Of a stretch of 35,335 nt of DNA, positions 9,144 to 17,137 are shown in pieces. The stretch is from contig CALGMT010000011.1 in NCBI GenBank assembly GCA_937958885.1, positions 1-35,335 on the forward strand, read 5' to 3'. The notes under the pieces were generated by a model that saw only the letters and a list, made by a program, of their open reading frames with translations, was not told the DNA's origin and made no database searches. This stretch comes from an uncultured bacterium. Lineage in GTDB: Bacteria > Verrucomicrobiota > Kiritimatiellia > CAIVKH01. Positions within the stretch are counted from its first letter, which is position 1, and the number at the start of each line of letters is the position of its first letter. The position numbers and the translations under genes are program-made.

Positions 9144-11603
9144 ATGTACGACCAAAAAGACCGGATCGATCTGGTAAACATCGAAGATGAAATGCAGCGC
9201 GCGTACATCGATTATTCGATGTCCGTCATCATCGGACGCGCGCTGCCGGATGCGCGCGACGGCCTGAAGCCGGGCAACCGGCGCATCCTCTTCGCGATGG
9301 GCGAACGCGGATGGACGCACAACAAGCCGTTTGTCAAATGCGCGAAGGTTGTCGGCGAGGTCATCGGCAACTACCACCCGCACGGCGATGCGGCGGTGTA
9401 TGACACGCTCGTCCGCATGGCGCAGGATTTCTCGATGCGCTACCTGCTGATCGACGGACAGGGCAACTTCGGCTCGGTCGACGGCGACCCGCCCGCGGCC
9501 TACCGTTATACCGAGTGCCGCCTCGACAAACTCGCGGGCGAACTGCTCGCGGACATCGAAAAGAACACGGTGGACATGCAGCCGAACTACGACGAAAAGC
9601 TGCAAGAGCCGAAGGTGCTGCCCGCGCGCATCCCGAACCTGCTCGTCAACGGCAGCACCGGAATCGCGGTCGGCATGGCCACGAACATCCCGCCGCACAA
9701 TCTCGGCGAAATCATCGACGCCACGATCCATGTGATCGACCATCCCGCTTGCAGCGTCGAAGACCTGCTCGAGTTTGTGAAGGGACCCGACTTTCCTACC
9801 GGCGGCATGATCTGCGGAATCAATGAAATCAAACGGATGTATCTGACCGGGCGCGGCCTGCTGAAGGTGCGCGGCCACGCGGGCATCGAGGAAGGGCCGC
9901 AGGGCAAGGAGAGCATCATTGTCACGTCCATCCCCTATACCGTCAACAAGGCCAATCTGATCGAGTCGATCGCGGACCTCGTCAACAACAAGAAGATCGA
10001 GGGCATCACCGACATCCGCGACGAATCGGACAAGGACGGCATCCGCATCGTGATCGAAATCAAGCGCGGTGCGATGCCGCGGGTGGTCCTGAATAACCTC
10101 TATCAGCACACGCAGATGGCGACGACCTTCGGCGCGATCATGCTGGCGATCGACAAGGGGCGTCCGCGCGTGATGGACCTGAAGCAGATGATCGACTGCT
10201 TCATCGCGCACCGCTTCGAAGTTTTTACGCGCCGATTCCAGTTCGAACTCGAAAAGGCCAAGGCCCGCGCTCACATCCTCGAGGGCTTGAAGATTGCGGT
10301 GGACCACCTGACCGAGGTGGTGAAGATCATTCGCGAATCGCGCGATCGCGATGCCGCGCGCCTCGCGCTGATGCAGCGGTTCGGTCTTTCGGAAATTCAG
10401 GCCAACGCCATCCTCGACATGCGCCTCTACCAGCTTACCGGCTTGGAGCGCGACAAGCTGGAAGAGGAGTACCGGCTGATCATCATGGAGATCAACCGCC
10501 TCGAAGACCTGCTCGCGAATCCCTCCAAAATCTACGGCGTAATCAAGGACGATCTCGCGGAGATGAAGCGCCTCTACGGCGACGCGCGCCGCACGGATAT
10601 CGTGCCGGACGAAGGCGAAATCGCCATCGAGGACCTGATCGCGGACCGCGGCTGCATCATCACGCTCTCGCATGGCGGCTACATCAAGCGCATGCCAGTG
10701 TCCACATTCCGTCAGCAACGACGCGGAGGAAAAGGCGTCGTCGGCATGGACATGAAGGAGGAAGACTATGTCGAGCACGTCTTCACCGCCTCAACGCACG
10801 ACTACCTGCTGTTCTTCACCGAAAAGGGCCGCGTGCACTGGAAGAAGGTGCACGAGGTCCCGGAAGCCGGCCGCGCATCGCGCGGCAAGGCGCTGGTGAA
10901 CTTTCTCGAAATTGGCGGCGACGAAAAAATCGCCGCGCTGATCCGCGTGCGCGAGTTCCCGGACCATCATTACCTCGTCTTCGCCACCGAAAAGGGACTC
11001 GTGAAAAAGACGAATCTGGCCGCGTTCGGCAACCCGCGCGCGGGCGGGATCATCGCCATTTCCATCGAGGAGGGCGACCGACTGATCGGCGTGCGCATGA
11101 CGGAAGGCCAGAACGAACTCATGCTGGTGACGCGCCAGGGCATGAGCATCCGCTTCGCCGAGGATCAGTTGCGCGACCAGGGCCGCGACACCGTCGGCGT
11201 CTGGGGCATCGAGCTCGCCAAGGAAAACGACGCGGTCGTCGCCATCGAAAAGGTCGAATCCTCCTCCACGTTGCTGTGCATTTCGGAAAACGGCTACGGC
11301 AAGCGCACGTCCTTCGACGAATATCCGTCGCAGCGCCGCGCGGGCAAGGGTGTCATCACGATGAAGACGTCCGACCGCAACGGGTGCGTCATCGGCGCAC
11401 ACGCGGTGCGGGACAACGACGCCCTGATGTTGATCACCGAAAAAGGGCAGATGATCCGGATCGGCGTGCACGACGTTCGCGTGATCAGCCGCAACACGCA
11501 GGGCGTTCGGATTATCAACCTCGAAGCCGGCGACAAGGTGGTCTCCGCCACCCCGGTCGCGCCGGACGACGAAGACGCGCCCGAGACGGCCGCCCCGGCA
11601 TAA
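9144..11603 (+). CDS. gyrA: DNA gyrase subunit A
   Basis: The DNA-cleaving and wrapping subunit of gyrase (819 residues). Catalytic Tyr122 lies in AYRYTECRL, and the numbering matches E. coli exactly. The quinolone-determining loop reads HPHGDAAVYD (78-87): Asp87 is kept, but the position of Ser83 is Ala. The DNA-binding stretch reads GLKPGNRR (40-47), where Proteobacteria have GLKPVHRR. The C-terminal beta-pinwheel carries the GyrA box QRRGGKG (about residue 530), which identifies this as GyrA rather than ParC. The protein ends in a short acidic, Ala-rich tail. It is separated from gyrB by 13 nt, with GGAAG as ribosome binding site. It converges closely on the FHA gene (9 nt between stops). 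Confidence 0.97.
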   Translation: MYDQKDRIDLVNIEDEMQRAYIDYSMSVIIGRALPDARDGLKPGNRRILFAMGERGWTHNKPFVKCAKVVGEVIGNYHPHGDAAVYDTLVRMAQDFSMRYLLIDGQGNFGSVDGDPPAAYRYTECRLDKLAGELLADIEKNTVDMQPNYDEKLQEPKVLPARIPNLLVNGSTGIAVGMATNIPPHNLGEIIDATIHVIDHPACSVEDLLEFVKGPDFPTGGMICGINEIKRMYLTGRGLLKVRGHAGIEEGPQGKESIIVTSIPYTVNKANLIESIADLVNNKKIEGITDIRDESDKDGIRIVIEIKRGAMPRVVLNNLYQHTQMATTFGAIMLAIDKGRPRVMDLKQMIDCFIAHRFEVFTRRFQFELEKAKARAHILEGLKIAVDHLTEVVKIIRESRDRDAARLALMQRFGLSEIQANAILDMRLYQLTGLERDKLEEEYRLIIMEINRLEDLLANPSKIYGVIKDDLAEMKRLYGDARRTDIVPDEGEIAIEDLIADRGCIITLSHGGYIKRMPVSTFRQQRRGGKGVVGMDMKEEDYVEHVFTASTHDYLLFFTEKGRVHWKKVHEVPEAGRASRGKALVNFLEIGGDEKIAALIRVREFPDHHYLVFATEKGLVKKTNLAAFGNPRAGGIIAISIEEGDRLIGVRMTEGQNELMLVTRQGMSIRFAEDQLRDQGRDTVGVWGIELAKENDAVVAIEKVESSSTLLCISENGYGKRTSFDEYPSQRRAGKGVITMKTSDRNGCVIGAHAVRDNDALMLITEKGQMIRIGVHDVRVISRNTQGVRIINLEAGDKVVSATPVAPDDEDAPETAAPA

Positions 11604-11612
11604 CCCGAGGCG

Positions 11613-12140
11613 CTATTCGCGGCGCTTGAGTTTAATCGTAATCGGCTTGCGCTTCTGCAGGCCGGCGCCCGGTTCGGAGGCGTCATCTTCCGCGGGCAAG
11701 GGAATCCGCGGGGGTTCCGGCGGCGGTTCGGCAGACGGCGCCGGCGCGGACGGCGGAACGGCATCGCTCACAATTTCCCGCAAAATCGTCGTGTAGCCCT
11801 TGCCAAGGTCCATTTTGCCTTCAATTTCGTGGATGGCCGTGTCCGTGCCGACCGCGGGGTCCTGCTCGAAATTGAAAATGGTCGAGCCCACCCGAATCAC
11901 ATCGTTCGGTTTGAGCTTGGCAACATCGACCCGCTCGTTGTTCACCCAGGTGCCATTTCGCGATTTCAGATCCTTGATGTAAAAATCGCCGTCCCACAAA
12001 CGCACGCCGCAGTGAATGCGCGACACGCGCTCGTCAAGCAGAACGATATCCGCGTCGGCGCTGCGTCCGATCGTAATCGGCTGCTGCCCCAACTGGAATT
12101 CCATTTGTGTGCCGTCGTGTTTGGTATATCGCAATCGCAT
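11613..12140 (-). CDS. FHA-domain protein
   Basis: A 175-residue protein with an N-terminal forkhead-associated domain, which binds phosphothreonine peptides. Core residues are present: GRS (25-27), SRIH (40-43) and RNGTWVNN (61-68). Residues 100-140 contain a helix-forming segment, followed by a Pro-rich linker and a basic tail ending ITIKLKRRE. I prefer the ATG at 12140 (MRLRYTKHDG) because the FHA fold begins there; the open frame reaches 12185. No Shine-Dalgarno sequence is visible, but CATATT lies 5 nt upstream. It has no membrane segment. A Ser/Thr kinase at 18465 could be a partner, but that is only inference. It follows the TPR lipoprotein gene on the same strand with a 64-nt gap. Confidence 0.85.
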   Translation of the reverse strand: MRLRYTKHDGTQMEFQLGQQPITIGRSADADIVLLDERVSRIHCGVRLWDGDFYIKDLKSRNGTWVNNERVDVAKLKPNDVIRVGSTIFNFEQDPAVGTDTAIHEIEGKMDLGKGYTTILREIVSDAVPPSAPAPSAEPPPEPPRIPLPAEDDASEPGAGLQKRKPITIKLKRRE

Positions 12141-12204
12141 AGTCGAATATGGAATAAGTGTAGGCGAGGCTCGGCATGGAGGCAACAGGATTGCAGACGT
12201 CGGA

Positions 12205-13374
12205 TCAGGGACGGCGCGGCGCGGCGAGCAATCGTTCCAGCGCCGGGTCCGGCGCTGCGCCCGAGGCGAGCGCGTCCTGATAGACGCGGCGCGAGGCGTC
12301 CAGATCGGGCTTCGATCCGGTGGCCAGCAGAATGGCCAGGTTCAACTTCGCCTCGGCATCCGTCGGGTCCAGTTCGACCGCGCGGCGCATCTGGCGGATA
12401 GCGTCGTCGGTTCGTCCTCGCGCATTGAGCGTGATGCCGTAGAACTTTCGCAACAGCGGGTCGGTCGGATCGAGTTCTACGGCGCGTTCGCAGTCACGCA
12501 ACCCGTCGCGAGCGGCGCCCTCGCGCCACCGGATCAGCCCCCGCAAGCCCAGCGCCTGGGCGTTGCGCGCATCCGCCGCCAGCACCTCGTCCACCAGCGC
12601 GCGCGCTTCCTTGAGGTTATCGGTTTGATACGCAATGGCCGCGAGGCCGAGCGTCGCGCTGGCGAGGCGCGGGTCCTGCTCCCGTGCCGTCTGATACAAC
12701 CGCTGCGCCCGTTCGAGGTCGCCCGCCTTGAGCGCGCCCTGCGCATCGACCACCATCCGATACACTGTTCCGGTCGGCGCCGCGGCGGGCGGCTCTGCGG
12801 GAGCGACTGCCGAAGCGGGGGGCGGCGCGGCAGACGCAGTTGTCCGTGCGGGGGGCGCAGGCGCAGCGACGGGGGGCGGCGCGGGCGTGCGGCGCAGCGT
12901 TTCCTCCTGCGCGCGCATGGCCTGTTTTAAGTCGCGCACTTCTTTTTCGCGTTCGGCCACGATTGCGCGCAATCGCTCCTGGTGTTCGCGTTCGCGGCGC
13001 AGCGATTCGCGGAGCGTTTGCGCTTCCGCGGCGGCGGCGTTGTTCGCCTGCGCTTGCGCGCCGCGCAGGTGTTCCTCGATCGCCACGAGGCGAGCGACGT
13101 TTTGGGTCGAGCGCGATGCCCAGCCTTCCAACCGGTCGCGGATCTGTTTGAGCGCGAGCGCGGTCCGGTAGAGATCGTCTCGCATCTGATTGAGTTCGCG
13201 GTCAAGCCGCTGCTGGTCCGCGCGGGCGGCATTCATCTCCGCGCCAAGCTGCTCGACGGTAATGGGGCCGCCTTGTGCAGCAGGCGCGGGTGAAACAGGC
13301 GGTTTCACCGTCTGGCAACCTGCCGCCGCTATACACAGGACGGCGAGGATCACGCGGATACGATTGCAGCTCAT
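12205..13374 (-). CDS. Coiled-coil and TPR lipoprotein
   Basis: A 389-residue predicted lipoprotein. The ATG at 13374 (MSCNRIRVILAVLCIAAAGC) gives a clean signal peptide with lipid-attachment Cys20; the frame is open to 13521, but that extension has no such signal. Residues about 40-165 are a long charged coiled coil (EKEVRDLKQAMRAQEETLRR at its end), then an Ala/Pro-rich linker of about 40 residues, then four to five tetratricopeptide repeats (such as GDLERAQRLYQTAREQDP and RTDDAIRQMRRAVELDPTDAEA) to the C-terminus. The layout recalls YbgF/CpoB, a coiled coil plus TPRs in the periplasm, but it has a lipid anchor and I do not claim orthology. The role is probably scaffolding at the cell envelope. 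Proline runs in the linker make it a candidate EF-P client. Confidence 0.85.
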   Translation of the reverse strand: MSCNRIRVILAVLCIAAAGCQTVKPPVSPAPAAQGGPITVEQLGAEMNAARADQQRLDRELNQMRDDLYRTALALKQIRDRLEGWASRSTQNVARLVAIEEHLRGAQAQANNAAAAEAQTLRESLRREREHQERLRAIVAEREKEVRDLKQAMRAQEETLRRTPAPPPVAAPAPPARTTASAAPPPASAVAPAEPPAAAPTGTVYRMVVDAQGALKAGDLERAQRLYQTAREQDPRLASATLGLAAIAYQTDNLKEARALVDEVLAADARNAQALGLRGLIRWREGAARDGLRDCERAVELDPTDPLLRKFYGITLNARGRTDDAIRQMRRAVELDPTDAEAKLNLAILLATGSKPDLDASRRVYQDALASGAAPDPALERLLAAPRRP

Positions 13375-13489
13375 CTGTTCGCCCCTTCTTGAAACGGGTT
13401 TAGGGAGCGATGAAGATGCCCGTAACACGCGCCGCGCGCAAGCCCGGCGTTCGGCTGCATCGCCTTGCCGCGCGACTGGAGCGAGTCCG

Positions 13490-13882
13490 CTACCCCCGAT
13501 CCGCCAACAACGCGGCAACACCCCGGCGATGCGATACGATCAGAAAAAGCGTCAACACCGAAACCAGCAACACGGGCGGGTCGAATACGCCGGCGCGCGC
13601 GATGAACACGTGAAATGCAACGATATTCACCACGATAGGCGCCAGCACAAGCAGCCCCAGCACGCGGGTTCGGGGAACGGCCACCAGTAGACCGCCGAGA
13701 ATCTCCAGCACCTTAACAAAGGCCATGAATCCGGTCCCGTACACCGCGCCCATAAACATGCCCACCGGCGAATCCGCCGGCGGAGGCGGCGGCATTGGAA
13801 TGAACTTCAGAAAGAAATTCAACCCGAAGACCACAAACGCGGCCCCCAACAACACGCCAGATACACTGGATGCAATTTTCAC
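13490..13882 (-). CDS. DoxX-like integral membrane protein
   Basis: A 130-residue protein with four predicted membrane segments (about residues 5-27, 48-68, 72-95 and 100-120). The size and hydrophobic pattern match the DoxX/SURF4 family, including FVVFGLNFF near the start and the FMAFVKVLEILGGLLVAVPRTR stretch spanning the second segment. Members are often linked to redox or stress functions, but this one has no distinctive residues. It starts with GTG at 13882 after a strong GGAGGAGG ribosome binding site. A PMPPPPPADSP loop follows the first segment. Confidence 0.75.
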   Translation of the reverse strand: MKIASSVSGVLLGAAFVVFGLNFFLKFIPMPPPPPADSPVGMFMGAVYGTGFMAFVKVLEILGGLLVAVPRTRVLGLLVLAPIVVNIVAFHVFIARAGVFDPPVLLVSVLTLFLIVSHRRGVAALLADRG

Positions 13883-14034
13883 GGCCCCCTCCTCCCGTCA
13901 GGTTGTCAACTCATCCCGCCACGCGCAACAGCAAACCATTCCGCTATTCGTTAGGCCCTCTTCGATATCACAAGCAGGAACTTTAGCCCATTCCCTTGTC
14001 TTTACGAACGGCATTATTCAGGTATTTTTTACCC

Positions 14035-15768
14035 ATGGTTATCCGTCTCCTCGGACTTACGTTCTTGCTGATGGGAACCGGCGGATTCGCGTTGGCCGGA
14101 AGTCCGGACCGTGAAGTCGTGCCATTCAATATCGTTTGGGATGTCGGATTCGGAAACGACGTTTATGTGACCGGCAATCATCCCGACGTCGGCAACTGGC
14201 AGCCCACAGGCGCGATTCGGCTTCGATGGACCTCCGGCAATATGTGGACCGGCGATATCGCGATCCAAAAGGGCACGGCGCTCGAATACAAATTCATCGC
14301 GCGGAACGGCGCCAGCAACCAGTACTGCAACAACGCCAACGTGACCTGGGAATCGCATCCGAATCGAACAAACGCCATTCCACCCGCGCCGCCGCCGCCG
14401 GTAGCAGGCAAGACGCTGTATTATTTTTCGAGCTGGCCCACCGCATCGGTCATTTTCACCTCCGGCGCCGACACCAACTTTTACTCGCTCACGTTAACTC
14501 CAATCGGGCCCGGTCGAACACCCGGCGAACTGCTGCACCGCGCGGACGGGGTCGGCGTGCGCGGCGCATCGATTCAATTCGTGATGACCGACGGCAACGG
14601 CAACTACGACCGCGCGCCCTACACCAACGGGGTCGGGAGCATGGGGCGCGATTACCTCACTGCGCTAGATGATTTTCTTTTGCAGGACGGCCATCTCTTC
14701 AACTACTGGCCCGCCGCATCCGTCTCCGCGCCGCGCGTGGAGACGCGCTATGTGGATTCATCCTTTCCGCCCATCAGCGGCCGCACCGTCCGCATCATTC
14801 TCCCGCGCGGCTACGACAGCCATCCGTGGAAGCGGTATCCCGTGATCTATTTTCAGGACGGACAGAATCTCACCAACGGCGCGAACCCCGGCGGCACCGG
14901 CGCGTGGAATGCGGACGTCACCTCTCTGATCGAAACGAGCCAGGGCCGGATGCGCGAGACCATTATTGTCGGTGTCGACAACTATCCGGAGCGCCGCCGC
15001 TGGGAATACAATCCGCCCGGCGACACCTATCCCGGCGAGAATCCGGGCCGCGCTGACGCGTATATCAGCTTTGTCGTCCACAATGTGAGACCGACGATCG
15101 ACTATCACTACCGCACGCTCAACGATCGGCGCAACACGCTGATCGGCGGTTCATCGATGGGCGGCATCTGCAGTGTGTATGCCGGGCTCGACACGAACGT
15201 GTTCGGCGGCATCCTTGCAATGTCGCCCGCGTTTACGCGGGCGACGAACTATCTCGCGGCGATGGCGTCCAAACCGAAGCAACCGATGCGCGTGTACATG
15301 GACACCGGCACGGATGAAGGCCAGATCGGCACGCCGCCCGGCGGGTATTATTGGGACGATCCGTGGACCGGCTATCGTCGTTTCCAGCAGATCGGCTATG
15401 TGCCGAACCTTGATTTGATGATGCGCATCGGATGCGGCCACGGACACAACGAAGCCGCCTGGCGCGCGCGACTGCCGACCGCGTTCCGGTTCTTGTTGCC
15501 TGTCGCGGACGATCCGAATCTGCTCGCGCACGAGTCTCATCCGCCGGTGATCCGCAACTTGGAACGGAATGGAACAGACTTTGCCGTGACGCATGATGCG
15601 CGCGCGCATCAGCGATACGAATTGGATGTCGCTCCCGAACCGAACGGCCCATGGACCACCATATCCACGACCGCCCCGCTCACCGCCGCGTGGTCGTATC
15701 CGGTCTCAACGGGGACCGTTGTCGATGCGACCGCTGCGCTCCGCATTCGCGCCATCCCTGCGCCGTAA
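14035..15768 (+). CDS. Secreted CBM20-containing esterase (Esterase D/PF00756-like)
   Basis: A 577-residue exported protein. I chose the ATG at 14035 because it gives a good signal peptide (MVIRLLGLTFLLMGTGGFALAG); the frame is open from a TTG at 13996. Residues about 28-115 form a starch-binding CBM20-like domain (VYVTGNHPDVGNWQP, MWTGDIAIQKGTALEYKFI). A Pro-rich linker and a second beta region follow. From about 235 there is an alpha/beta hydrolase of the putative esterase family: RYPVIYFQDGQNL, GGSSMGG with nucleophile Ser374, an Asp in YMDTGTDEG, and a His in CGHGHNEAAW. The last ~75 residues resemble the Ig/fn3-like terminal module seen in the gene at 3540. It probably de-esterifies a polysaccharide-linked ester outside the cell; the substrate is unknown. 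A TATTTT element sits 6 nt before the ATG. Confidence 0.85.
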   Translation: MVIRLLGLTFLLMGTGGFALAGSPDREVVPFNIVWDVGFGNDVYVTGNHPDVGNWQPTGAIRLRWTSGNMWTGDIAIQKGTALEYKFIARNGASNQYCNNANVTWESHPNRTNAIPPAPPPPVAGKTLYYFSSWPTASVIFTSGADTNFYSLTLTPIGPGRTPGELLHRADGVGVRGASIQFVMTDGNGNYDRAPYTNGVGSMGRDYLTALDDFLLQDGHLFNYWPAASVSAPRVETRYVDSSFPPISGRTVRIILPRGYDSHPWKRYPVIYFQDGQNLTNGANPGGTGAWNADVTSLIETSQGRMRETIIVGVDNYPERRRWEYNPPGDTYPGENPGRADAYISFVVHNVRPTIDYHYRTLNDRRNTLIGGSSMGGICSVYAGLDTNVFGGILAMSPAFTRATNYLAAMASKPKQPMRVYMDTGTDEGQIGTPPGGYYWDDPWTGYRRFQQIGYVPNLDLMMRIGCGHGHNEAAWRARLPTAFRFLLPVADDPNLLAHESHPPVIRNLERNGTDFAVTHDARAHQRYELDVAPEPNGPWTTISTTAPLTAAWSYPVSTGTVVDATAALRIRAIPAP

Positions 15769-15872
15769 TGGGCTGAAATCGAACTGCCAACGCGCCGCTT
15801 AACTCGGGCGAGCTGCAGGACCAAGTGATGAGCAAAGGAGGATTTCGCCGCGCGCGATGCGGTGAAAAGATC

Positions 15873-15945
15873 TGGAGCGGAAGGGACTCGAACCCTCTAC
15901 CTCCTCGTTGCGAACGAGGCGCTCTACCAGATGAGCTACCGCCCC
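15873..15945 (-). tRNA. tRNA-Ala (anticodon CGC)
   Basis: The 73-nt - strand sequence folds as a full cloverleaf: acceptor GGGGCGG/CCGCTCC, D stem GCTC/GAGC, anticodon stem CCTCG/CGAGG with loop TTCGCAA (anticodon CGC), variable loop AGGTA and T arm GAGGG-TTCGAGT-CCCTT. A G3-U70 wobble pair, the alanine identity element, is present, and A73 is the discriminator. CCA is not encoded; the next bases are GATC. The first 10 nt overlap the 3' end of the kamA-like gene on the same strand. Confidence 0.96.
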
Positions 15946-17135
15946 GAATCTTCCGTTCCGGATGGAACAAAGTGGAGAATAGTATCGGACTCCACCCCGC
16001 GCGGCAAGTGGATTGCGCCGGGATCAAAATAGCGGTAAAGCGCGCCGGCATGATTGCGGATCACCAGATCCGCGCCCTGACGGCCCGCGATGTAGGAGGG
16101 TGTCAAAGGAACTTTCCCGCCGCCGCCGGGCGCATCCACCATGTAGGTCGGAACGGCGTAGCCGGTCGTGTGACCGTGTAATGCGCGGATCAGGTTCATG
16201 CCTGTTTCGATCGAGGTTCGGAAAGGCATCGACCCGACAATCGCGTCGCATTGGTGCAGGTAATAGGGGCGCACCCGCATCCGCAACTGGCCCTGGCAAA
16301 GGCGGCGCATGGTATCGGGATCGTCATTCACCCCCTTGAGCAACACCATCTGGCCGCCGAGCGGGATGCCCGCGTCCGCCAGCCGGTTGCACGCGCGCGC
16401 CGTCTCCGGCGTCAACTCGTCGGGATGCACGAAGTGCAGGCTCATAAAGAGCGGGTGGTATTTCTTGAGCATCCGACATAGCGCGGGCGTCACGCGCTGC
16501 GGGAGCACGGCAGGAACCTTTGTGCCGATCCGGAGGAATTCGACGTGCGGAATCGCGCGGATGCGCGCGAGCAGCCATTCGAGCCTGTCGTCGGAGAGAA
16601 TGAATGGGTCGCCGCCCGACAACAACACATCGCGCACCTCGGTGTGCGCGCGGATGTAGTCGAGCGCCTGCTCCCACATCGCGGTGTTCGGCACATACGC
16701 GCCCTGCCCCACCAGACGCGAGCGCATGCAGTAGCGGCAGAACGTCGCGCAAAAGTCGGTAACGAGGAAAAGCACCTTGTCGGGATAGGTGTGGACGAGG
16801 CCCGGCGCTACACGATGCGCCTCCTCGCCCAGCGGATCGTCATACTCACCTGGGTGACGAACGAACTCGGTGGTTGAAGGTATCTTTGTTCGGCGCAACG
16901 GCTGGGTCGGATCGTCCGGGTCAAGCAAGCTTGCGTAGTACGGCGTAAGGCCGAGAGGAAGCCGCTCGAGTCGCTGTACCGCTGCGCGTTCATCGGGCGA
17001 AAGCGAAAGAATTCGATCGAGCCCTTCCAGGTCTGTGATGCGGTGCCGCAGTTGCCATCGCCAGTCATTCCACTCCCGCAGACCGATCTCCGGATAAAAT
17101 CGGCGGCGAAAGCGGGTGGTCCGGGAGACGGACAT
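15936..17135 (-). CDS. kamA: KamA-type lysine 2,3-aminomutase (radical SAM)
   Basis: A radical-SAM, PLP-dependent enzyme that converts L-lysine to beta-lysine. The 399-residue length fits clostridial KamA, not the shorter (~340) EpmB. The iron-sulfur motif is C129-x3-C133-x2-C136 (CATFCRYC). PLP-binding Lys341 lies in DAPGGGGK, and Asp297 (QCDAIVG) and Asp334 match the two Asp residues (293 and 330 in C. subterminale, constant offset of 4) that hold the lysine side-chain amine. These positions differ in glutamate 2,3-aminomutase, so lysine is the likely substrate. The start lies 2 nt after the lhgO stop. The TAG stop falls within the following tRNA-Ala gene. No acetyltransferase (ablB) is nearby, so the product may serve EpmA rather than osmolyte synthesis; this is inference. 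Confidence 0.9.
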   Translation of the reverse strand: MSVSRTTRFRRRFYPEIGLREWNDWRWQLRHRITDLEGLDRILSLSPDERAAVQRLERLPLGLTPYYASLLDPDDPTQPLRRTKIPSTTEFVRHPGEYDDPLGEEAHRVAPGLVHTYPDKVLFLVTDFCATFCRYCMRSRLVGQGAYVPNTAMWEQALDYIRAHTEVRDVLLSGGDPFILSDDRLEWLLARIRAIPHVEFLRIGTKVPAVLPQRVTPALCRMLKKYHPLFMSLHFVHPDELTPETARACNRLADAGIPLGGQMVLLKGVNDDPDTMRRLCQGQLRMRVRPYYLHQCDAIVGSMPFRTSIETGMNLIRALHGHTTGYAVPTYMVDAPGGGGKVPLTPSYIAGRQGADLVIRNHAGALYRYFDPGAIHLPRGVESDTILHFVPSGTEDSGR

Positions 17136-17137
17136 GG

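Noticed and set aside
15769-15872. Possible small gene between the esterase and tRNA (frame 15825-16181)
   Set aside because: The frame runs antisense through the tRNA and kamA; no separate coding signal.
15936-17135. Calling the aminomutase EpmB
   Set aside because: Length (399 aa), Cys spacing context and the N-terminal WNDWRWQ region fit KamA better than E. coli EpmB.
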